Assembly: GCA_903884005.1 (NCBI GenBank)
Contig: CAISDA010000060.1
Span: 1-39,168, forward strand
DNA length: 39,168 nucleotides
Direction: 5' to 3'
Origin: an uncultured Ignavibacteriota bacterium
Lineage (GTDB): Bacteria > Bacteroidota > Ignavibacteria > UBA10030 > UBA8401
Shown here: in pieces, positions 35,003 through 39,168 of the stretch
Layout of the letters: each line of letters begins with the position of its first letter
Position numbering within the stretch: position 1 is the stretch's first letter
Position numbers and translations under genes: made by a program
Notes under the pieces: model-generated
Told to the model about the DNA's origin: nothing
Seen by the model: only the letters and a program-made list of their open reading frames with translations
Database searches by the model: none

Positions 35003-35872
35003 TCAGGCTCTGCCCCCGGATTTTACAGCGCGGCACACGTCGTCCATTTCCTGGAAGCTCGGACGCACATGACTGTAGATGACGCGGCGTGCGACTTCAA
35101 CGGCGATGACAGGCGGATTGCCTTTCGCGAATGCAACGACCCCATTCTTGATACACGTCAAATAGCGTTCTTCGGATTGATTGATAAATTCAAGTCCGTT
35201 CGCAATCGGTCCGACGAAGCCGTACGACGCAAGCACGCCGATGAATGTGCCGACGAGCGCGGCGGCAACGTGTTCGCCGACAGCCTCCGGCGGACCTCCG
35301 ATGGATCCCATGGTAATGATGATGCCCAGGACAGCGGCAACAATGCCCAAACCCGGCAGTGCATCACCCACTTTTGAAAATGTCAGCGAAAATCCGTTCA
35401 TCTCTTCATGATGCGTCTCGCTGTCGGCATCCAGCAAAAATTCTACATCCTGTTCCGAGATACCCGCGCTGATGACGAGCCGAAGCGTGTCGCACAGATA
35501 ATGAAGCGCGTGCGGATGCGTCAACAAGAAACTGTTCTTGGTGAAAATTGCGCTGTTCTCAGGATGTTCAGCATGCGATTCGAGGTCCATGAGGCCGGTG
35601 CGCGCAGAGAGGTGGAATAATTCGAAGAGCGTCTGCAGAAGGGTCAGATATTCCTGTTTGGTGTAGGGATCGCCTTTGAGCAATTGCCGGATCTTCGACG
35701 GCATTTTTTTCAGCAGCCAGAGCGGAGTGCCGATGAGGAGCGATCCGATGGTCGCAGCGCCCATCACAATGAACTCCGGAACCTGCATGAGGACGAACAC
35801 GGGTCCCCCGGCCATGAGAAATCCGCCGAGCACGCCCACAACGACGATGATGGTTCCTATAATGAGAGCCAT
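35003..35872 (-). CDS. motA: Stator protein MotA
   Basis: A 289-residue four-helix ion-channel subunit. The conserved prolines of the channel are P173 (GDALPGLGIVAAVLGIIITMG) and P222 (YGFVGPIANGLEF), and a large cytoplasmic loop (about 55-165) contacts the rotor. Length and motifs match the proteobacterial MotA type. AGGGGA precedes the ATG at 35872. No rotor, hook or filament genes are in the window. Confidence 0.95.
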   Translation of the reverse strand: MALIIGTIIVVVGVLGGFLMAGGPVFVLMQVPEFIVMGAATIGSLLIGTPLWLLKKMPSKIRQLLKGDPYTKQEYLTLLQTLFELFHLSARTGLMDLESHAEHPENSAIFTKNSFLLTHPHALHYLCDTLRLVISAGISEQDVEFLLDADSETHHEEMNGFSLTFSKVGDALPGLGIVAAVLGIIITMGSIGGPPEAVGEHVAAALVGTFIGVLASYGFVGPIANGLEFINQSEERYLTCIKNGVVAFAKGNPPVIAVEVARRVIYSHVRPSFQEMDDVCRAVKSGGRA

Positions 35873-35970
35873 GGAAAAAGTCCCCTATGTTATTTTCTTT
35901 TTCACCGAGCCGCATCGGTTCGAAGTGATCCTGGTGCGAGTGTGCAGCCGTAGGTCAATACGGCATTCGC

Positions 35971-36849
35971 CTACAGGATCGGCGATTTTTGCAGCGCATG
36001 GATCCCCATATAAAATTGGATCGCATGCAACGAATGGTCTGTTAGTTCTTTATACCCGTTGATATCCACGAGCACATTTTCATGGATCGATCCACGCACG
36101 GTCAGCTTAGAGTCTATCTTTTCTTTCAACAGCGCTTTCAACTGTTCGACCTCGCGCCTGAACAGGTCGGCCTGGCGCGGAAATGTATCGCGCATGGTTC
36201 GTAGTTTATCGAGCATGGTTTCCTGTTCGTTGGACAAGGAAATACCATCGACCTTGATACGGTTCCACCGATAGATGCAATTTTGGATCTTGGGCAGACG
36301 AACGTTGAGGCTTGTCTCTTCGGTAGAGATCTCATTGATCCGCTGGAGGAGTTTTTTCCTATTCCCGAGATACACTTTGGTCTGCCTGCCGTCCTGACTG
36401 CCCAGATTATTGACGATAATTTCGTGGCTTGCTTCAGTTTTTCCCCCTATGATCCGGGCGGCATGCGCATCAATTCTGCTGTATGCCCGGACATCGGCAT
36501 TCAACGCCTCCTTGGCGATCGTAATACTTCCTTTTGCGACAATTGTTTGGCCATTGATGACCGAAACAAACACATCCATCCCCGACGTAATTTTTCCCTT
36601 CCCGGCGCCGATGAACGATTCCGTGACCGTCACACTGCCAGTGGCAGTAAGAGAGGCATCGAAAATCGACCCATTGACCGTCATATCGCCTTCGACGATG
36701 AGAGAAGCGCCAGACTCGATATCGCCGTTGATCGTCAACGGTTCTGTGTAAAACAGCGTTTCGGTCGTACCACTGACATTGCCCTCAAAAATAGTGAGCG
36801 GCCCATCTTTTCTGAGTTTTGACAAGAAATCTTTTTGATTCATGCTCAT
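35971..36849 (-). CDS. FapA (DUF342)-like polymer/beta-helix protein
   Basis: A 292-residue protein. Residues about 36-162 form repeated short strands of the FapA/DUF342 type (NGDIESGASLIVEGDMTVNGSI, GKGKITSGMDVFVSVINGQTIVAKGSITI, ARIIGGKTEASHEIIVNNLGS), followed by a helical, probably coiled-coil part (about 163-250). In Vibrio, FapA helps place the polar flagellum. It heads the operon with MotA, MotB and the HD-GYP regulator, so a role in positioning or regulating motility machinery is inferred. Its first ATG at 36849 lies only a few bases after the predicted -10 box, and a second ATG at 36843 is in frame. Confidence 0.8.
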   Translation of the reverse strand: MSMNQKDFLSKLRKDGPLTIFEGNVSGTTETLFYTEPLTINGDIESGASLIVEGDMTVNGSIFDASLTATGSVTVTESFIGAGKGKITSGMDVFVSVINGQTIVAKGSITIAKEALNADVRAYSRIDAHAARIIGGKTEASHEIIVNNLGSQDGRQTKVYLGNRKKLLQRINEISTEETSLNVRLPKIQNCIYRWNRIKVDGISLSNEQETMLDKLRTMRDTFPRQADLFRREVEQLKALLKEKIDSKLTVRGSIHENVLVDINGYKELTDHSLHAIQFYMGIHALQKSPIL

Positions 36850-36851
36850 TA

Positions 36852-36880
36852 AATATAATACAGCAAAAGACAGCGGTCAA
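36852..36880 (-). promoter_or_regulatory. Predicted promoter of the fapA-motAB-hdgyp operon
   Basis: Minus strand TTGACC (36880-36875) and TATATT (36857-36852), 17 bp apart. With a normal 6-8 nt discriminator the transcript would begin at about 36844-36846, inside the first or just before the second start codon. Confidence 0.55.
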
Positions 36881-37184
36881 TGAAGAATGCATCGGCGAGG
36901 AACTCATCAGCGACCTGTGCAGTTTCATCGAGCGGCGCAGTCCCTGATTGCCCCGGATAGAATACGTATATATCACCAATAATGATGAGATGCAAATACC
37001 GCACCATATTTATTCATTGAAAAAAGGTGGATACTTTGAAGAATCGCATCGCGGCAATAGTATTTTCTACAATATGTGCCAGGATTGAGGAAAACGTCGT
37101 AGGGGAAGGAGAGCAGAATATGTCCATTCACCGCAGAGGCGAACGAAAATGTGAAGAGAAAACCGTAAAAAGAAAAAATATTTC
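36881..37184. other. Intergenic region, no gene seen
   Basis: About 300 bp between the fapA-like promoter and the tRNA promoter. Nothing here codes convincingly, and I see no repeats or RNA genes. The bases become AT-rich toward the tRNA. Confidence 0.5.
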
Positions 37185-37213
37185 TTGATTCGTCGTGAAA
37201 ATATATTTATATT
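37185..37213 (+). promoter_or_regulatory. Predicted tRNA-Asp promoter
   Basis: TTGATT (37185-37190), a 17-bp spacer and TATATT (37208-37213), the same boxes as the ybbR-like promoter at 8132-8160. The transcript would start about 33 nt before the tRNA. Confidence 0.5.
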
Positions 37214-37252
37214 TATAACACTGTCAAGCAAAACGGGCAGTGCAGTCTTCAC

Positions 37253-37327
37253 GGGGTCGTAGCTCAGTTTGGTTAGAGCGTCTGCCTGTCACGCAGAAGG
37301 TCGCGGGTTCGAGCCCCGTCGACCCCG
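37253..37327 (+). tRNA. tRNA-Asp (GTC)
   Basis: A 75-nt cloverleaf. The acceptor stem GGGGTCG (37253-37259) pairs with CGACCCC (37320-37326), discriminator G37327; anticodon stem TCTGC/GCAGA (37281-37285, 37293-37297) with anticodon GTC at 37288-37290; T-loop GGTTCGAGCC. CCA is not encoded (CTT follows), so it must be added after transcription. Its 3' half is the antisense of the recombinase's last codons. Confidence 0.97.
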
Positions 37328-38935
37328 CTTAACAGGGGACTTAGAGAACTCTCTCTTGGTCCCCTTTTTTATTGGTTCTACGTAGACTCCACCATCGATT
37401 GCTATCCGTATTTCCGTATCCAAACTGATTACGTGATCGATGAGATGTTGAGCCAGTTGCTGCTGTTCTGCCGGTGATAGCAAGTTGAATACATGGTCAA
37501 AGTTTGCTAATGTCTCTCTAACCAGCTGAAAATCGACTTTCTCAGCATTTTCCTTCGCAATCTCCTCTTCTTTCATCTGCATATGCTTGTCGATTTCGCT
37601 AATTTCCCTAGCAATTGTCTCACCCTTTGATTGGAGATGCTCCTTCGCCGCAGTTGCATCTAATCCCCTAACCATATTATAGACCTGATCAAATTCGTCT
37701 GATTTCGCTTTTTTTAACAAATTCAGATCAGCTAGCTGACTCCTGAGCCGTGGCAACTCTTCAGTCACAATACGATTTGTTTCATCGGTGAGCATTTTTA
37801 ACCGTTTGTGATCTTGCGACAATTCGCCTATCTTAATTCGGACTTGTTTTTCTATCGCTTCCGCTGGTATCCTTGTTTTACACTTTTCACATAAGTAATA
37901 ATGGTGGCTCTTCCCAGTTTTTGAAGTCCCTGAACTTGCACGCATCTTAACATGAACATCCCCATTCTTTGCTGTGCATTTACCACACACAACCAACCCT
38001 GCAAGGAGAAAATTTTTCTTTTTAGAACCAACCGTATTCCCCTTCGCTAATAAATTCCTCCTCATTATATCCTGAACTTGAATAAATTTCTCTTCATCGA
38101 TGATCGGACTCCATAGACCATCAATGACTTTGTAACGCCGGGCTTCAGGAAGTCTTGTTTGGTCGACATCTTTTCTCCCTTTGCTAATTTCGAATTTCCC
38201 AATATATGCGAGGTTGGTGAGGATTCGACGTATTGTTTCATCTGCAAAATCTTGTGGTTTTCTTTCTTTACCCTTCTCTGTGATATATGAGGCGGTTTTC
38301 AACCCCTTCGTCTTTAACCTCGACAGCACCATTCCAATCGATCCAGTTTCGATGTATGTGTCATAAATGAATTCAATTGTCTTGGCATTAATTGGGTCGA
38401 CTTGGAGATACCCTCTCTTCCCCTCGACTGGCTTATAACCTAATATACGGCCAGCCGTCCAAAGGCCACGATTCGCTCGTGAGAGAATGTTATCTGATAC
38501 ACGTTCACCAGTCTGTTCAGATTCTAATTCATAGAAGACGAGCATGAATTTAAGGAGAGCTCTGCCTATTGCGGTTGATGTATCAAAATTTTCTTTCAAA
38601 GAGATTATTGCAACATCATGTTTTTCGCATATATCTTGTAACTCATAAAAATCACGTAAAGACCTATTAAGGCGACTAATGCTGATTGAAACGATTGCCC
38701 TAAGTTTTCCAGATCGGACATCATTAAGCATACGCTGATATTCAAGCCGTCTTGTAGTTGTTCCACTTTCCACATCTTCATACACTCGAAAGATGGTATA
38801 ATCGCGCCCGTAGGCCTTATTGGAAAGTTCGACCCAATCTCCAAGACGTTGGTGCTGAGACTTCAACGACCCCTCGTCAATCCTTGCTTGACGGTCAGTT
38901 GATACCCGAATATATAAACCAATATTTGTTCCCAT
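37289..38935 (-). CDS. Large serine recombinase ending inside tRNA-Asp
   Basis: A 548-residue site-specific recombinase. Residues 5-150 are the resolvase-type catalytic domain with nucleophile S12 (YIRVSTDRQ) and the SRLNRSLRD arginine motif; about 160-300 are the Recombinase domain, C317/C320 and C349/C352 form a zinc ribbon, and about 365-470 a coiled coil, the standard large serine integrase layout. AAGGGGGG precedes the ATG at 38935. Its last 12 residues (537-548) are encoded by the antisense of tRNA-Asp and the TGA stop lies across the anticodon. This places the attachment junction at the 3' end of the tRNA. Base composition looks more AT-rich than the rest of the window. Confidence 0.93.
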   Translation of the reverse strand: MGTNIGLYIRVSTDRQARIDEGSLKSQHQRLGDWVELSNKAYGRDYTIFRVYEDVESGTTTRRLEYQRMLNDVRSGKLRAIVSISISRLNRSLRDFYELQDICEKHDVAIISLKENFDTSTAIGRALLKFMLVFYELESEQTGERVSDNILSRANRGLWTAGRILGYKPVEGKRGYLQVDPINAKTIEFIYDTYIETGSIGMVLSRLKTKGLKTASYITEKGKERKPQDFADETIRRILTNLAYIGKFEISKGRKDVDQTRLPEARRYKVIDGLWSPIIDEEKFIQVQDIMRRNLLAKGNTVGSKKKNFLLAGLVVCGKCTAKNGDVHVKMRASSGTSKTGKSHHYYLCEKCKTRIPAEAIEKQVRIKIGELSQDHKRLKMLTDETNRIVTEELPRLRSQLADLNLLKKAKSDEFDQVYNMVRGLDATAAKEHLQSKGETIAREISEIDKHMQMKEEEIAKENAEKVDFQLVRETLANFDHVFNLLSPAEQQQLAQHLIDHVISLDTEIRIAIDGGVYVEPIKKGTKREFSKSPVKRGRRGSNPRPSA

Positions 38936-39168
38936 TTCCCCCCTTGAGTGGCACGACAGCTATACATTATTCCGGCCGAACCCTTGCATGCTAAATTTCC
39001 CAATACCCGGGATCAGGGTTACTTGTCTCATCGCTTTTTCGAGGATCTTCTTTGCTTCCTCCAGATTTTTTCCGTCTTCGAATCTTAGTAGTATCTTGAA
39101 GTTCGCCCTTTTCGTCTGTCCGATGTTTTTCCAAGTATTCATAAAAAGATGGACGGATGATCTCGGCA
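37328..39168. mobile_element. Left end of a probable integrated element beside tRNA-Asp
   Basis: The recombinase gene, its AT-rich composition and its position directly at a tRNA 3' end suggest an integrative element that continues past the window edge. The second attachment site is not in view, so the size and cargo are unknown. Confidence 0.5.
38960..39168 (-). CDS. Partial small protein upstream of the recombinase
   Basis: A reading frame that ends at 38960 and is open to the right edge of the window, so its start is probably outside. An ATG at 39142 would give 60 residues but has no ribosome site. The visible protein is Lys-rich and helical (EDGKNLEEAKKILEKAMRQ). I do not recognise it. 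It lies 24 bp upstream of the recombinase in the same direction, so it could be a co-transcribed accessory gene of the element. Confidence 0.45.
   Translation of the reverse strand, partial: PRSSVHLFMNTWKNIGQTKRANFKILLRFEDGKNLEEAKKILEKAMRQVTLIPGIGKFSMQGFGRNNV

Overview
The window looks like chromosomal DNA from a Gram-negative member of the Fibrobacterota-Chlorobiota-Bacteroidota superphylum, probably near the Ignavibacteria/Kapabacteria/Rhodothermota side rather than a classical Bacteroidia or Flavobacteriia. Evidence for the group is the complete alternative complex III (ACIII) plus heme-copper oxidase cassette, an outer-membrane beta-barrel protein with an N-terminal CarboxypepD_reg-like domain, and the YbbR, YfhO and LTxxQ proteins. 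Evidence against a classical Bacteroidota genome is that many genes have strong Shine-Dalgarno motifs and several promoters read TTGnnn-17-TATATT, instead of the -33/-7 promoters and weak Shine-Dalgarno use of that phylum. The taxonomic placement is inference.

Region 1 (1-9200) is surface-sugar biosynthesis. A plus-strand operon holds a cupin-like protein, a perosamine-synthase-type DegT aminotransferase and a SAM methyltransferase. A converging minus-strand operon holds a YfhO membrane protein followed by an oxidoreductase, acyltransferase and aminotransferase set of WlbA/WlbB/WlbC (WbpB/D/E) type, which makes the 3-acetamido group of UDP-2,3-diacetamido-glucuronate-like sugars. A divergent YbbR protein follows. 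Region 2 (9200-12700) has an exported M28 metallopeptidase and a PAS-PAS-HisKA_2 sensor kinase.

Region 3 (12700-27700) is one long minus-strand respiratory locus. Read from its promoter near 27,500 it encodes ActA (pentaheme cytochrome), a 70-residue twin-arginine protein, ActB, ActC, an ActD-ActE fusion, ActF, a monoheme cytochrome c, SCO, oxidase subunits I, III, IV and II, and a polytopic membrane protein with a C-terminal heme c domain. Quinol oxidised by ACIII would pass electrons through the cytochromes to an A2-type heme-copper oxidase. The locus is interrupted by two copies of a small non-autonomous element. A third copy lies at 2520-2720. The element has GTAAC-type ends and, in the best copy, a perfect 8-bp target duplication, which are IS66-family hallmarks.

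Region 4 (27700-33000) has an EamA transporter, a YfiT-type DinB protein, a Spy/LTxxQ periplasmic protein with a 50-bp tandem repeat in its 3' untranslated region, and the outer-membrane barrel protein. Region 5 (33000-36900) is a motility/signalling operon: a FapA (DUF342) protein, MotA, MotB and a response regulator with a degenerate HD-GYP domain. Region 6 (37200-39168) has tRNA-Asp(GTC) abutted by a large serine recombinase whose last 12 codons are the antisense of the tRNA 3' half. The DNA to its right is AT-richer by eye and looks like the edge of an integrated element running off the window.
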